Of a DNA stretch of 64,000 nt, positions 29,285 through 39,168 are shown piece after piece. Below the pieces are notes generated by a model. It saw only the letters and a program-made list of their open reading frames with translations. It had not been told where the DNA came from and ran no database searches. The translations under genes and the position numbers were made by a program. Source of the stretch: Tenacibaculum sp. AHE14PA (GTDB taxonomy: Bacteria > Bacteroidota > Bacteroidia > Flavobacteriales > Flavobacteriaceae); assembly GCF_019278465.1 (NCBI RefSeq), contig NZ_CP058983.1, forward strand, positions 558,001 to 622,000, in the 5' to 3' direction. Numbering within the stretch: position 1 is the first letter of the stretch; every line of letters starts with the position of its first letter.

Positions 29285-31156
29285 ATGGAACAAAAAAAAT
29301 TTGATTTAAATTCCTTTATAGGAATGCTTTTATTAGGAGGAATATTACTATGGTGGATGAACACTCGTGAGCCAGAAGTAACTCCTGAAACAACGAAAAC
29401 AGAACAAGTTTCTGAAACAGCAACTACTCAAAACAATTTAGCAGAAACAACTGTCTTAAATGACTCTTTACAGCAAGTTGCTTTAAAAAACAAATTAGGT
29501 GCTTTTGCATACGGAGCTTCAACTAGTAAAAAGGGAAGTACTTCTATAGAGAACGACCTTATTAAATTAACTATTGATAATAAAGGTGGACAAATTACTG
29601 AAGCTTTAATTAAAAACTTTAAAACATACGATTCGCTTCCTTTATATTTAGTAAAAGATAATAATGCATCTTTTAATATTAATTTCGGAACAACCGATAA
29701 CCGTATTTTAAATACAAAAGATTTATTATTTACGCCTACTTTAACTAAAAACGGAGATACTCAAATACTTTCTATGAAACTGAAAGTGTCTGAAACTAAA
29801 TTTTTAGAATATCGTTATGAAATTAAAAAAGACGATTACCGTGTAGATTTTGCTGTTCGTTCTCAAGGGTTAAATTCAGTAATAAACAGCTCCCAAGCAA
29901 TTAATTTAGATTGGAGTTTAAAAGGTTTTAGACATGAAAAAAGTTTAAAAACCGAAAACATGTACTCTTACTATTATTATAAAGCTGATGATGAAGTTGA
30001 TTATTTACAAATGAACGACGATGAAACGGTTAGTGATGTAAATTGGGTTGCTTATAAACAACATTTCTTTTCTTCAATTTTATCTTCTGATACACCTTTT
30101 AACGAAGCTAGTTTAAAATCTGTTGATTTTGATGGCGAAGAAAAAGATAGTGTTTTCACAAAATCATATGGTTTAAAAACGCCTTTAGCATTAACTAACG
30201 GAGAGTTAAATTATAATATGCAATGGTTTTACGGACCAACAGATTATAATTTATTAGAGTCTTATGAAGGTACTGGTTTAGATGAGATTTCAGATTTAGG
30301 TTGGGGAATTTTCGGATTCTTAAACCGTACTGTATTCTACCCTGTATTTAACCTGTTAAAAGGATTTATTGGTAACTTCGGATTGATTATTATATTAATG
30401 ACAATTGTTGTTCGTATTATCATGTCTCCAGTACTTTATAAATCGTATTTATCGAGTGCAAAAATGAAAGTGATTCGTCCAGAAATGGAAGAAATCAACA
30501 AAAAATATCCTGGTAAAGAAAATGCAATGAAACGTCAGCAAGAAACAATGGCGGTGCAACGAAAAGCTGGTGTAAACATGATGTCGGGTTGTATTCCTGC
30601 ATTAATGCAAATGCCTGTATTCTTTGCTTTATTTAAGTTTTTCCCTACCAATATAGAGTTCAGACAAAAAAGCTTCTTATGGGCGAATGATTTATCATCA
30701 TATGATTTAATTTATCAATTACCTTTTAATATTCCTTTTTACGGAAACCATATAAGTTTATTTCCAATATTAGCTTCGGTTGCTATTTTCTTTTACATGA
30801 GAATGAACCAAAGTCAGCAAGCAAATATGCAAGCTCCTACGCAAGAAGGAATGCCTGATATGCAAAAAATGATGAAGTATATGATTTACTTCTCTCCTAT
30901 TATGATGTTGTTTTTCTTTAACAACTATGCAAGTGGATTAAGTTTATACTACTTTATATCTAACTTATTAACCATCATTATTATGTTAATTATTAAGCAT
31001 TACGTAATTGATGAAGATAAGATTCATGCAAAGATTGAAGAAAACAAAAAGAAGCCTGAAAAAGCTAAAAGTAAGTTCCGTGAGCGTTTAGATAATGCTA
31101 TGAAACAAGCACAAGAACAACAAGCTGCTCAGCAAAAAGCAAAAAAGAAAAAATAA
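29285..31156 (+). CDS. yidC: Membrane protein insertase YidC
   Basis: 623 residues. An N-terminal transmembrane helix (about 8-25) is followed by a large periplasmic beta-sandwich domain (about 80-350) and the conserved five-helix insertase core (GLIIILMTIVVRIIMSPV, then MQMPVFFALFKFFP and SLYYFISNLLTIIIM). The C-terminus is a basic, Gln/Lys-rich tail that may contact ribosomes. It inserts membrane proteins together with or apart from Sec. Length and order are those of Gram-negative YidC. A yidD gene lies 11 kb away beside lgt and cysS. Confidence 0.96.
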   Translation: MEQKKFDLNSFIGMLLLGGILLWWMNTREPEVTPETTKTEQVSETATTQNNLAETTVLNDSLQQVALKNKLGAFAYGASTSKKGSTSIENDLIKLTIDNKGGQITEALIKNFKTYDSLPLYLVKDNNASFNINFGTTDNRILNTKDLLFTPTLTKNGDTQILSMKLKVSETKFLEYRYEIKKDDYRVDFAVRSQGLNSVINSSQAINLDWSLKGFRHEKSLKTENMYSYYYYKADDEVDYLQMNDDETVSDVNWVAYKQHFFSSILSSDTPFNEASLKSVDFDGEEKDSVFTKSYGLKTPLALTNGELNYNMQWFYGPTDYNLLESYEGTGLDEISDLGWGIFGFLNRTVFYPVFNLLKGFIGNFGLIIILMTIVVRIIMSPVLYKSYLSSAKMKVIRPEMEEINKKYPGKENAMKRQQETMAVQRKAGVNMMSGCIPALMQMPVFFALFKFFPTNIEFRQKSFLWANDLSSYDLIYQLPFNIPFYGNHISLFPILASVAIFFYMRMNQSQQANMQAPTQEGMPDMQKMMKYMIYFSPIMMLFFFNNYASGLSLYYFISNLLTIIIMLIIKHYVIDEDKIHAKIEENKKKPEKAKSKFRERLDNAMKQAQEQQAAQQKAKKKK

Positions 31157-31180
31157 GCAAAAAGTATTGTTTAGAAATAA

Positions 31181-31214
31181 AAAAAACCGAAACTTAACAG
31201 TTTCGGTTTTTTTT
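31181..31214. terminator. Bidirectional terminator (copy 1 of a repeated hairpin)
   Basis: AAAACCGAAA (31183-31192) pairs with TTTCGGTTTT (31201-31210), with loop CTTAACAG. It lies between convergent yidC and the glycosylasparaginase gene. Nearly the same sequence occurs at 37591-37623. Confidence 0.87.
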
Positions 31215-32220
31215 ATGCTTTCTGTTTATTAAAATAATCTGATTTAATATTTTTATTTTCACCCTCCTTATACAAGTTATAACTAAACCATTCGTGAATT
31301 GAGTAAGCACCCGTTTCTCCTTGTTTATTCACAGCAATATAACCTACCTGAAAATTCTTAAAATCTTTCCCTGGTTTATTTACAATTCTACCAATAGCAA
31401 TTTCGCAGGCTTCTTGTGGCGATTTTCCTTGTCGCATTAATTCAACTATTAAAAAACTACCTACCGTTTTTAATACTTCCTCTCCTAAACCAGTAGCCGA
31501 AGCTCCTCCTATTTCATTATCAACAAACAATCCACCACCAATAATTGGAGAATCTCCCACTCTACCAGCCATTTTATATGCCAATCCACTTGTGGTACAA
31601 GCACCAGAAATATCTCCGTTTTTATCAATCGCTAACAGACCAATAGTATCGTGATTTTCTATATTGATAATCGGCTTGTATTCCGATTTCACTTTCCATT
31701 GTTCCCAAGCTTTCTTAGAAGAATCTGTTAACAAGTCTTCTCTTTCAAATCCTTTAGAAACGGCAAACTGCTCTGCTCCTTCTGCCACTAACATTACATG
31801 TGGCGTATCTTCCATTACTTTTCTTGCTACAGAAATTACATGCTTTATATTTTTAACACCTAAAACTGCTCCGTAATTCCCTTTTTCATCCATAATGCAG
31901 GCATCTAAAGTTACATTTCCTTCTCTATCAGGTAGCCCACCTTTCCCTACAGATTGTCCTTTTTCATTTGCTTCTTCAATTCTACAACCTTGTTCAACAG
32001 CGTCTAATGCTGCCCCTCCGTTTTGCAAAATTTTGGCTGCAGTTTCAACCGCCAATGGCGTATTCCATGTTGCAATTACTACTGGTCGTATAGGCTGTAA
32101 AACCGTTGTAGAACCTCTTTCTTCTTTAACCGTTTTATTACATGCCATTATGGTTGATGATACCGCTACTAAACCTAAACTAGTAACAGATAATCGTTCT
32201 ATAAACTTTCTACGCTTCAT
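31213..32220 (-). CDS. N4-(beta-N-acetylglucosaminyl)-L-asparaginase (glycosylasparaginase)
   Basis: 335 residues. The N-terminus has a twin-arginine-like signal (MKRRKFIERLSV, hydrophobic core) and a Cys at residue 27 that could be lipidated, so the enzyme is exported. The Ntn-hydrolase core shows the autocleavage and nucleophile site HDTIG with Thr192, then SGACTTSGLAYKMAGRVGDSP and GGASATGLGEE, as in flavobacterial glycosylasparaginase. It cleaves the GlcNAc-Asn bond of N-glycopeptides after self-processing into two chains. The role is probably scavenging host or environmental glycoproteins. Confidence 0.9.
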   Translation of the reverse strand: MKRRKFIERLSVTSLGLVAVSSTIMACNKTVKEERGSTTVLQPIRPVVIATWNTPLAVETAAKILQNGGAALDAVEQGCRIEEANEKGQSVGKGGLPDREGNVTLDACIMDEKGNYGAVLGVKNIKHVISVARKVMEDTPHVMLVAEGAEQFAVSKGFEREDLLTDSSKKAWEQWKVKSEYKPIINIENHDTIGLLAIDKNGDISGACTTSGLAYKMAGRVGDSPIIGGGLFVDNEIGGASATGLGEEVLKTVGSFLIVELMRQGKSPQEACEIAIGRIVNKPGKDFKNFQVGYIAVNKQGETGAYSIHEWFSYNLYKEGENKNIKSDYFNKQKA

Positions 32221-32445
32221 TACTCTTTTATTAAAAAATTAAAATTGATTATTATAATTAAACCTTATAAATTAATTACAATGTCTCCAATTAAAATAAG
32301 CCTTATTTTTTCTTGCTCCTAATCTACAAATTTTACATTTTACCTTGATTTTAACTTTAGGTTTTATTTAACAATCCTTTAACTAAGCAAGATTAAACCT
32401 TTAAAGAACTTCGCAGTCTTATCTCTTTAAACAATAAACTACTCA

Positions 32446-34908
32446 ATGAAAAAAATAACATTTCTTTTTGCATTACTAATCGCTGTTTCTGCATTTGCAC
32501 AAAAACCTACTCGTAAAAAAAATTCTAAAGTTACCTTAACAGGTAAAGTTATAGAAGCCAGTTCTAAACAACCTTTAGAGTATGCTACTTTAGTATTAAC
32601 TCATCTTCAAAACAAACAAGTTTCTGGAGGAATTACAGATTTAAACGGAAATTTTTCTATTACAGTTCCTTCTGGGGAGTATGCTTTAAAAGTGGAGTTT
32701 ATAGGGTTTAAAACTAAAAACCTTCAACAAAGACAAATAACAGAAAACATCAACTTAGGTACAATTACGCTTTCTGAAGATGCAGAAACCTTAGATGAAG
32801 TAGAAATTATTGCCGAAAAATCTACCGTAGAAATACGTTTAGATAAAAAAATATACAATGTTGGTAAAGATATGACTGTAAAAGGTGGTTCAGCTTCTGA
32901 TGTATTAGACAATGTTCCCTCTGTTAATGTAGATGCACAAGGAGCGGTTAGTTTACGTGGTAGTGAAAACGTACGTATTTTAATTGACGGAAAACCTTCG
33001 GCACTTGTTGGTTTAACAGGTACAGATGCTTTAAGAAATCTTCCTGCTGATGCTATTGAAAAGGTAGAAGTAATTACCTCGCCATCGGCACGTTATGATG
33101 CTGAAGGAACTGCAGGTATTTTAAATATTATTCTAAGAAAAGGTAAAATAACCGGTTTTAATGGTTCTGTAAACCTTACCGCTGGTAATCCAGATATGTT
33201 ACGAGTTGCTCCAAACCTGAATTACCGAACAAAGAAAATTAACTTATTTTCTAATCTTGGTTATTCGTACAGAAAAGGTCCTGGTAATTCACAAACCGAG
33301 TTTTCTTATTTAACAAACGGCGTTTTAGACAGCACACAAACCGAGGACAGAACCTTTGATAGAAAAAGCAAAAACTTCAATGCTTCAATTGGTTTAGAAT
33401 ATTACATTAACGATAACAGCTCTATTACAGGTAATTTTGTATATAGAAAATCTGAAGGAAATGATATTGCAACCAACCTAACAGACAGGTTTTTATTTAA
33501 CGACCCTAATCAGGTTTTACTTGAAGAAATTAGAGTCGAAAACGAAGATGAAGATGGAGTAGACAAGCAATACTCTATAAATTATACTAACAGGTTAAAT
33601 GATAATGGTGAGAAATTAACGATCGATTTACAATACGGAGACAGTAATGAAACCGAAAATTCACCTATTAGTGTAAACGGAATTCCGTCTGAAGACAATT
33701 CACAAATCACTAGCTCTAAAGAAAAGTTAGTTCAGGTAGATTATGTGTTACCAATCGGAGAAAACAGTCAGTTTGAAGCTGGACACAAAGCTACTTATCA
33801 AGATTTAAATTCAGATTTTAGAGTAAATATTTTAGACCCTAATATAGATTTTAACCCTTCTAACGATTTAACTTTTAAGCAAAACGTATATGCCTTTTAC
33901 ACTCAGTATGGTAGTAAAATAAATAAGTTTTCATACCTTTTAGGTTTACGTGCTGAAATTACAGATATCGATATCGATTTACAATCAGACACACAAAATA
34001 AAAATTCAGACAAAAATTATACAGAATGGTTTCCTACTGTAAACCTTGGTTACGAATTAAACGACAATGAAAATGTAACTTTAGGGTATAGCAGGCGTTT
34101 AAGAAGACCACGTCACTGGTTTTTAAACCCTTTTGAAAGCCGAAGTTCTGCGACAAGTGTGTTTAGAGGAAATCCTGATTTAAACCCAACATTTACCAGT
34201 TCTTTCGATTTAGGTTATAACACTAAAATCAGAAAATTTAATTTAGGAGCTTCTATATATTATCAAATTTCTACCGATAAAATTGAGAGAGTTTCAATAA
34301 TCGAAGAAAGAAACGGAACCAATGTATTTGTTAGTCAGCCTTTAAATTTAAATAGCGAAGATCGTTACGGGTTTGAATTTACAAGTAATTACAATCCAAC
34401 AAAAAAGGTGCGTTTATCTGCTAGTTTCAACTACTTTAAGTTTAACACAGATGCTTTTTCATACACTTACACAGCGCAAGACAATTCGCAAGTTACTACC
34501 AATCTAGCAGAAGTAAACCAAGACAGTTGGTTTGCCCGTTTTAATGCACGTATAACGTTACCTGCTAAGATAGATTGGCAAACACGTATTATGTACCGTG
34601 GCCCACAAACAAATGCACAAAGCGACAGAGAAGGTATGTTTATGGCAAACCTAGCATTTAGTAAAGACATCTTAAAAGACAAAGCATCGGTTGTTTTAAA
34701 TGTAAGTGATTTATTTAACTCTCGTAAACGAGAAAGTACTACATATTATGGTGGTAGAGAAAATCCTTCAACAATTTCAAATGGAGAATTTCAGTGGAGA
34801 GAGCGTCAAATTTCATTAAGTTTTACATATCGTTTTAATCAGAAGAAAAAAAGAGAAAGACCTGAAGGTGGTGGTCAAGAAAATGGTGGAGGAGATTTTA
34901 ACGGCTAA
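32446..34908 (+). CDS. TonB-dependent receptor with carboxypeptidase-like N-terminal domain
   Basis: 820 residues. The signal peptide ends near residue 19 (AFAQ). A CarboxypepD_reg-type beta-sandwich follows (about 30-115; TGKVIEASSKQPLEYATLVL, GNFSITVPSGEYAL), then a plug (VLDNVPSVNVDAQGAVSLRGSENVRI) and a beta-barrel of the OMP_b-brl_3 type, with YSRRLRRPRHWFLNPFES in an extracellular region. The tail is Gly/Glu-rich (RPEGGGQENGGG). No SusD gene adjoins, so this is the stand-alone receptor type, often for siderophores or peptides. The substrate is not predictable. Confidence 0.9.
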   Translation: MKKITFLFALLIAVSAFAQKPTRKKNSKVTLTGKVIEASSKQPLEYATLVLTHLQNKQVSGGITDLNGNFSITVPSGEYALKVEFIGFKTKNLQQRQITENINLGTITLSEDAETLDEVEIIAEKSTVEIRLDKKIYNVGKDMTVKGGSASDVLDNVPSVNVDAQGAVSLRGSENVRILIDGKPSALVGLTGTDALRNLPADAIEKVEVITSPSARYDAEGTAGILNIILRKGKITGFNGSVNLTAGNPDMLRVAPNLNYRTKKINLFSNLGYSYRKGPGNSQTEFSYLTNGVLDSTQTEDRTFDRKSKNFNASIGLEYYINDNSSITGNFVYRKSEGNDIATNLTDRFLFNDPNQVLLEEIRVENEDEDGVDKQYSINYTNRLNDNGEKLTIDLQYGDSNETENSPISVNGIPSEDNSQITSSKEKLVQVDYVLPIGENSQFEAGHKATYQDLNSDFRVNILDPNIDFNPSNDLTFKQNVYAFYTQYGSKINKFSYLLGLRAEITDIDIDLQSDTQNKNSDKNYTEWFPTVNLGYELNDNENVTLGYSRRLRRPRHWFLNPFESRSSATSVFRGNPDLNPTFTSSFDLGYNTKIRKFNLGASIYYQISTDKIERVSIIEERNGTNVFVSQPLNLNSEDRYGFEFTSNYNPTKKVRLSASFNYFKFNTDAFSYTYTAQDNSQVTTNLAEVNQDSWFARFNARITLPAKIDWQTRIMYRGPQTNAQSDREGMFMANLAFSKDILKDKASVVLNVSDLFNSRKRESTTYYGGRENPSTISNGEFQWRERQISLSFTYRFNQKKKRERPEGGGQENGGGDFNG

Positions 34909-35027
34909 AATTTGGGCGTTCGAGCGGGCTTTCATTACTCGCTTTTTAGTTAGTATGTTCTATAAACACACAAACTAAAAGAGCTCAAGCAAACCATTCA
35001 ATCCCTAACGCGATTATCTAATATATA
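34909..35027. repeat. Intergenic tract resembling a dispersed flavobacterial repeat
   Basis: After the receptor stop, the sequence runs through GGGCGTTCGAGCGGGCTTTC and ends ATCCCTAACGCG before a terminator. From memory, similar GC-richer boundary motifs recur between genes in many flavobacterial genomes. No open reading frame or clear hairpin was seen. Low confidence without a genome-wide search. Confidence 0.35.
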
Positions 35028-35063
35028 CCAAAAAGCTCGTTCTTATTCAACGAGCTTTTTTAT
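35028..35063 (+). terminator. Terminator hairpin upstream of the 94-bp repeat array
   Basis: AAAAGCTCGTT (35031-35041) pairs with AACGAGCTTTT (35049-35059), followed by Ts. It probably ends the receptor transcript. It shares the stem core AAGCTCGTT with the hairpin at 35797-35831 on the other side of the repeat array. Confidence 0.75.
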
Positions 35064-35104
35064 TTCCTATATTTTTTTAAAAAAACATACATATAATGGC
35101 TACA

Positions 35105-35700
35105 CGTCATTGCGAGAAACGAAGCAATATCTCCCATACAAAAAGCATAAATGTGTTAAGGATTGCAGAGACATCCTTTTTAAAAACTTTATAAATCTCC
35201 GTCATTGCGAGGAACGAGGCAATCTCTTCCTCATAAAAAATACACACGCGTTAAGGATTGCAGTGGCATCCTTTTTTAAAGCTTAATAAATATCCGTCAA
35301 TGCGAGGAACGAAGCAATCTCTTTCACACAAAAAGCACACACGCGATAAGGATTGCAGTGGCATCCTTTTTTAAAGCTTAATAAATATCCGTCAATGCGA
35401 GGAACGAAGCAATCTCTTCCTCATAAAAAGTACACGAGTTAAGGATTGCAGTGGCAACCTTTTTTAAAGCTTAATAAATATGCGTCATTGCAAGGAACGA
35501 AGCAAACTCTTCCTCATAAAAAGTACACGCGTTAAGGATTGCAGTGGCATCCTTTTTTAAAGCTTAATATATATCCGTCATTGCGAGGAACGAAGCAATC
35601 TCTTCCTCATAAAAAGTACACGCGTTAAGGATTGCAGTGGTATCCTTTTTTAAAGCTTAATAGAATATGCGTCATTGCAAGGAACGAAGCAAACTAATCA
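35105..35700. repeat. Tandem array of 93-95 bp hairpin repeats (six full copies plus a partial seventh)
   Basis: Units begin CGTCATTGCGAGGAACGAAG at 35105, 35200, 35295, 35390, 35483, 35576 and 35670 (spacings 95, 95, 95, 93, 93, 94). Each full unit holds two stem-loops: ATTGC...GCAAT near its start and AAGGAT-TGCAGTGGC-ATCCTT in its second half, followed by TTTTTTAAAGCTTAATA. Copies differ by scattered substitutions (GCGAG versus GCAAG, CATTGC versus CAATGC), some kept symmetrical in the stem. This looks like a REP/BIME-like element multiplied in tandem. No transposase or RAYT gene is nearby. It occupies most of the 940-bp stretch between 34909 and 35848 that holds no gene. Confidence 0.85.
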
Positions 35701-35796
35701 AATTCTTAGACTGCCATAGTTAATTAAAAAGTAAACCTTGTTTTTTGTAACTATAAAAAAGATATAACGAAAAGCCTGTTTAAACGCCCAGAAACA

Positions 35797-35831
35797 AAAA
35801 AAGCTCGTTCAAATACATGAACGAGCTTATT
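35797..35831 (-). terminator. Terminator of the 57-residue membrane protein gene
   Basis: AAGCTCGTTCA (35801-35811) pairs with TGAACGAGCTT (35818-35828), with a T run on the minus strand. It lies 18 bp past the stop of the small gene. Confidence 0.8.
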
Positions 35832-35848
35832 TTATATCAATTTAAAAA

Positions 35849-36022
35849 CTACTTACCTTCAGCAGCTTTTTTTGCTTCTCTCTTTAACTTTATATTTTCC
35901 CAGATTGTTCCACCAATCCAATAAGGAACTACAAATGTTAATAAGAAAATTAACAACCAAAATCCGGTTGTAAAAATAAACATGAATAATACCAATCCTG
36001 AAAATTCTGAAAAATCTAACAT
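35849..36022 (-). CDS. Small membrane protein (57 residues), function unknown
   Basis: The open frame runs from the ATG at 36022 to a TAG at 35849-35851. It starts MLDFSEFSGLVLFMF, continues with one long hydrophobic helix or a helical hairpin (about residues 9-38) ending VVPYWIGG, and closes with a basic tail (IKLKREAKKAAEGK). It has a terminator just downstream and a promoter-like box upstream (36051-36081), so it is very likely a real gene. It lies divergently from fumC. I do not recognise the family. Confidence 0.8.
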   Translation of the reverse strand: MLDFSEFSGLVLFMFIFTTGFWLLIFLLTFVVPYWIGGTIWENIKLKREAKKAAEGK

Positions 36023-36050
36023 TTGTTTCCTATTAATAATTGTTGTGCGA

Positions 36051-36081
36051 CAAAATTATAACTATTTTTCTTTGAAAGCAA
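36051..36081 (-). promoter_or_regulatory. Promoter of the 57-residue membrane protein gene
   Basis: On the minus strand: TTG (36081-36079), 20 bp, TAATTTTG (36058-36051), fitting the Bacteroidetes consensus with spacing one longer than ideal. Confidence 0.5.
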
Positions 36082-36168
36082 TAAAATCTGATAAAAATCA
36101 CCTACTAAAACTATTAGAATTTGTAATTTTGACTATCGTTAATTTATATTCTTTTAAATCATTTTAAA

Positions 36169-37569
36169 ATGACAAAGTACAGAATCGAAAAAGACACAAT
36201 GGGAAATGTTGAAGTTCCTGCTGATAAATATTGGGGAGCACAAACAGAACGCTCTCGTAACAACTTTAAAATAGGTGCTGCTGGCTCTATGCCATTAGAA
36301 ATAGTATATGGTTTTGCTTATCTTAAAAAAGCTGCTGCCTATACAAATGCTGAATTAGGTGTTTTAACTGATGAAAAAAGAGATTTAATTGCACAAGTTT
36401 GTGACGAAATCTTAACAGGTAAACACGACAATCAATTTCCGTTAGTAATCTGGCAAACAGGTTCTGGTACGCAATCTAACATGAACTGTAACGAGGTAAT
36501 CGCTAACAGGGCTCATGAAATTGCTGGAAAAATAATTGGTGAAGGCGAAAAAACTATTCAACCAAATGATGATGTAAACAAATCACAATCATCAAACGAC
36601 ACCTTTCCTACAGGTATGCACATTGCTGCTTACAAGAAAATTGTAGAAGTAACCATTCCTGGTGTAGAACAATTACGTGATACTTTACAAGCAAAATCAG
36701 AAGCTTTTAAGGATGTTGTAAAAATTGGACGTACGCACTTAATGGATGCTACTCCCTTAACCTTAGGGCAAGAATTTTCTGGTTATGTTGCACAATTAAA
36801 CTTTGGTTTAAAAGCATTAAGAAACTCTTTAGAGCATTTATCGCAATTGGCTTTAGGAGGAACTGCAGTAGGAACGGGTTTAAACACACCTGCTGGTTAC
36901 GACGTATTAGTGGCAAAATATATTGCTGAATTTACAGGTTTACCATTTATTACTGCTGAAAATAAATTTGAAGCTTTAGCTGCTCATGATGCATTTGTTG
37001 AAACACACGGATCTTTAAAGCAATTAGCGGTTTCTATTAATAAAATAGCAAACGATATTCGTATGATGGCTTCAGGGCCACGTTCTGGAATTGGTGAATT
37101 AATTATTCCTGCAAACGAACCAGGTTCTTCTATTATGCCAGGAAAAGTAAATCCAACCCAAGCAGAAGCAATCACAATGGTTTGTGCACAAGTTATGGGT
37201 AACGATGTTGCTGTAACTGTTGGTGGTACGCAAGGACATTACGAATTAAATGTATTTAAACCAATGATGGCAGCTAACGTATTACAGTCTGCTCAGTTAA
37301 TTGGAGATGCTTGTGTATCTTTCGATGTAAATTGTGCTGCTGGTATTGAGCCAAATCACGATAGAATTACGGAGTTGGTAAACAATTCTTTAATGCTAGT
37401 TACTGCTTTAAATACTAAAATAGGATATTATAAAGCTGCAGAAATAGCAAATACAGCACACGCAAACGGCACAACTTTAAAAATTGAAGCAGTACGTTTA
37501 GGCTACGTAACACCTGAAGAATATGATGAATGGGTAAAACCTGAAAACATGACTGGTGGATTAAAATAA
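36169..37569 (+). CDS. fumC: Class II fumarate hydratase
   Basis: Interconverts fumarate and malate in the TCA cycle without an iron-sulfur cluster. The 466-residue product carries the family signature [11 protein letters not shown], the active-site segments [30 protein letters not shown] and [17 protein letters not shown], and the normal FumC length. A TAATTTTG box at 36124-36131 could be the -7 element. A strong terminator follows. Confidence 0.97.
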   Translation: MTKYRIEKDTMGNVEVPADKYWGAQTERSRNNFKIGAAGSMPLEIVYGFAYLKKAAAYTNAELGVLTDEKRDLIAQVCDEILTGKHDNQFPLVIWQTGSGTQSNMNCNEVIANRAHEIAGKIIGEGEKTIQPNDDVNKSQSSNDTFPTGMHIAAYKKIVEVTIPGVEQLRDTLQAKSEAFKDVVKIGRTHLMDATPLTLGQEFSGYVAQLNFGLKALRNSLEHLSQLALGGTAVGTGLNTPAGYDVLVAKYIAEFTGLPFITAENKFEALAAHDAFVETHGSLKQLAVSINKIANDIRMMASGPRSGIGELIIPANEPGSSIMPGKVNPTQAEAITMVCAQVMGNDVAVTVGGTQGHYELNVFKPMMAANVLQSAQLIGDACVSFDVNCAAGIEPNHDRITELVNNSLMLVTALNTKIGYYKAAEIANTAHANGTTLKIEAVRLGYVTPEEYDEWVKPENMTGGLK

Positions 37570-37590
37570 AAACTTACTTTTGTAATCATA

Positions 37591-37623
37591 AAAAAACCGA
37601 AACCTAACAGTTTCGGTTTTTTT
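37591..37623. terminator. Bidirectional terminator (copy 2 of a repeated hairpin)
   Basis: AAAACCGAAA pairs with TTTCGGTTTT, with loop CCTAACAG. It differs from the terminator at 31181-31214 by one loop base. It lies between convergent fumC and the heme lipoprotein gene. Confidence 0.87.
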
Positions 37624-37640
37624 ATAGTTAATTTTTTAAA

Positions 37641-39140
37641 TTAATTCAGCCTATTATTTATAAATTCTTGTACTTCTTGCTTCGCTTTTAACATTTCTAC
37701 TTCATCATGTGTTTTTCCTTCAGCTCTCTTTATATAAGCATCAAATGCATGACTTATATATATTGGCGACTTATTATTTGTATAACTCACAGCATTATGG
37801 CAGCTAAAACAATTTGCTAAATTATCTACTTTAATGCTTTTAAGACTACTATTAAATGTTTGCGTAAAAGTTTCCATAGTTACATTTGCATTATTTAAAG
37901 AACCTCTTGCTGATGAACCTGGAGTTGCATTACCTATTACCCCTCCTAAGTCAACTAACAATTGTGCTTGAGCTTGTGTATTCAAACCATCAGTATCTAC
38001 CCAAATAGAGCCGTTATAGAAATAATTACCCCAAACGTCGTTTAAGCTCTTTTTAACACATGTGTTTATATTTTTAATATTTTTAAAATTAATAGGTTCT
38101 TGTTGGCAAGTTTTCATAAAGTTACCTTCACTATCTCTTGGTACACCGTATTTAAATAAATCGTATGCTTTATACAATTTTGATGGCTGTTGTGTAATTG
38201 TATCCCAATAAATACCTCCAATACCAGTAGTGTTTCCTTTTGCAAATAATAGTTTATCTGAAGAAGAACTTGCTTCATTATCTTTTCTATTATAAAACGG
38301 AGCTAAATCATCTTGTTCGAAAGTTGCCCAAATAAATTCCGGGTGATTTTCTACCACGCCAACAACATGCATTCCTAACAAAGCAACTTCTGTATTAACA
38401 AAATTTCCTTTGCCGTCATCAACAGCTCCTACCGTAGTAAAATAATTGACACGTTTATTTTTAGGAATGGCTGTTACTGTAGTCCATGAAACTTTTAACT
38501 CTAAGGAACCTACAGGAAAAGATGCTAAGTTATCTTTCGCCAACGAACCATTTAAAATTGAGTCTTTAAATTTTTCTGCAGCTATTTTAAACGTTGGTGA
38601 AATATGGATTGAATAAAATACTGTTTCCTCTTTATTATTTGCAGGATTATATGCTGGATTAGTTCTTAAAATACCCGAAGAACCTGCTTGTGCTGTATCT
38701 TCTAAAACTACGGATGCTCCTGGAATTGACTTTACACTTCCTAAATGAGAGTCTACCTGATGCATTTTTTTGGGATTTAAAAACAGTGGTAATGTTTCCC
38801 CTATATATAAAGGCACATCTTTTCCATCTACTTTAACCAAAAGTTTTTCTATTTGATATTCTGGCTTTGTCAACCATAAAAATTTTTGCCAAGACCATTG
38901 ATGAAAAATAGCATTGGTACTCGTATCTACATCAAACGGGCTTCCTTTTCCTTCTTCTGGTGCAGGAGTTTGTGAATGTGGAAACCAATCGCTTTCACAT
39001 AAGTTTTCTAATACAATTTTATTATAAGCAACAGCTGTTGCTTTTTTTTCTGATTCTTGTTTTTTCTTATCACAAGAATTTAAAAACACTATACTTAGTA
39101 AGAGTAACGTTTTTAAAGTAAATTTAAATGATTTCTTCAT
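37641..39140 (-). CDS. Lipoprotein with a single c-type heme site, function unknown
   Basis: 499 residues. A lipoprotein signal has lipobox LNSC (Cys23). One CXXCH heme c motif, CFSCH at residues 444-448, sits close to the C-terminus in a region that otherwise lacks cytochrome features. The long middle part contains Trp-rich IFHQWSWQKFLWL near residue 75 and two short charged loops. I do not recognise a catalytic domain; it may be an electron-transfer or oxidase-type envelope protein anchored in the periplasm or at the surface. It is monocistronic, with its own promoter at 39169-39200 and the shared terminator downstream. Confidence 0.75.
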   Translation of the reverse strand: MKKSFKFTLKTLLLLSIVFLNSCDKKKQESEKKATAVAYNKIVLENLCESDWFPHSQTPAPEEGKGSPFDVDTSTNAIFHQWSWQKFLWLTKPEYQIEKLLVKVDGKDVPLYIGETLPLFLNPKKMHQVDSHLGSVKSIPGASVVLEDTAQAGSSGILRTNPAYNPANNKEETVFYSIHISPTFKIAAEKFKDSILNGSLAKDNLASFPVGSLELKVSWTTVTAIPKNKRVNYFTTVGAVDDGKGNFVNTEVALLGMHVVGVVENHPEFIWATFEQDDLAPFYNRKDNEASSSSDKLLFAKGNTTGIGGIYWDTITQQPSKLYKAYDLFKYGVPRDSEGNFMKTCQQEPINFKNIKNINTCVKKSLNDVWGNYFYNGSIWVDTDGLNTQAQAQLLVDLGGVIGNATPGSSARGSLNNANVTMETFTQTFNSSLKSIKVDNLANCFSCHNAVSYTNNKSPIYISHAFDAYIKRAEGKTHDEVEMLKAKQEVQEFINNRLN

Positions 39141-39168
39141 GGTTTGATAGTTTTTAATAATATCTTAA

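Noticed and set aside
35105-35700. Repeat array considered as a CRISPR
   Set aside because: The whole 93-95 bp unit is conserved, with no unique spacers between short repeats, and no cas genes are near.
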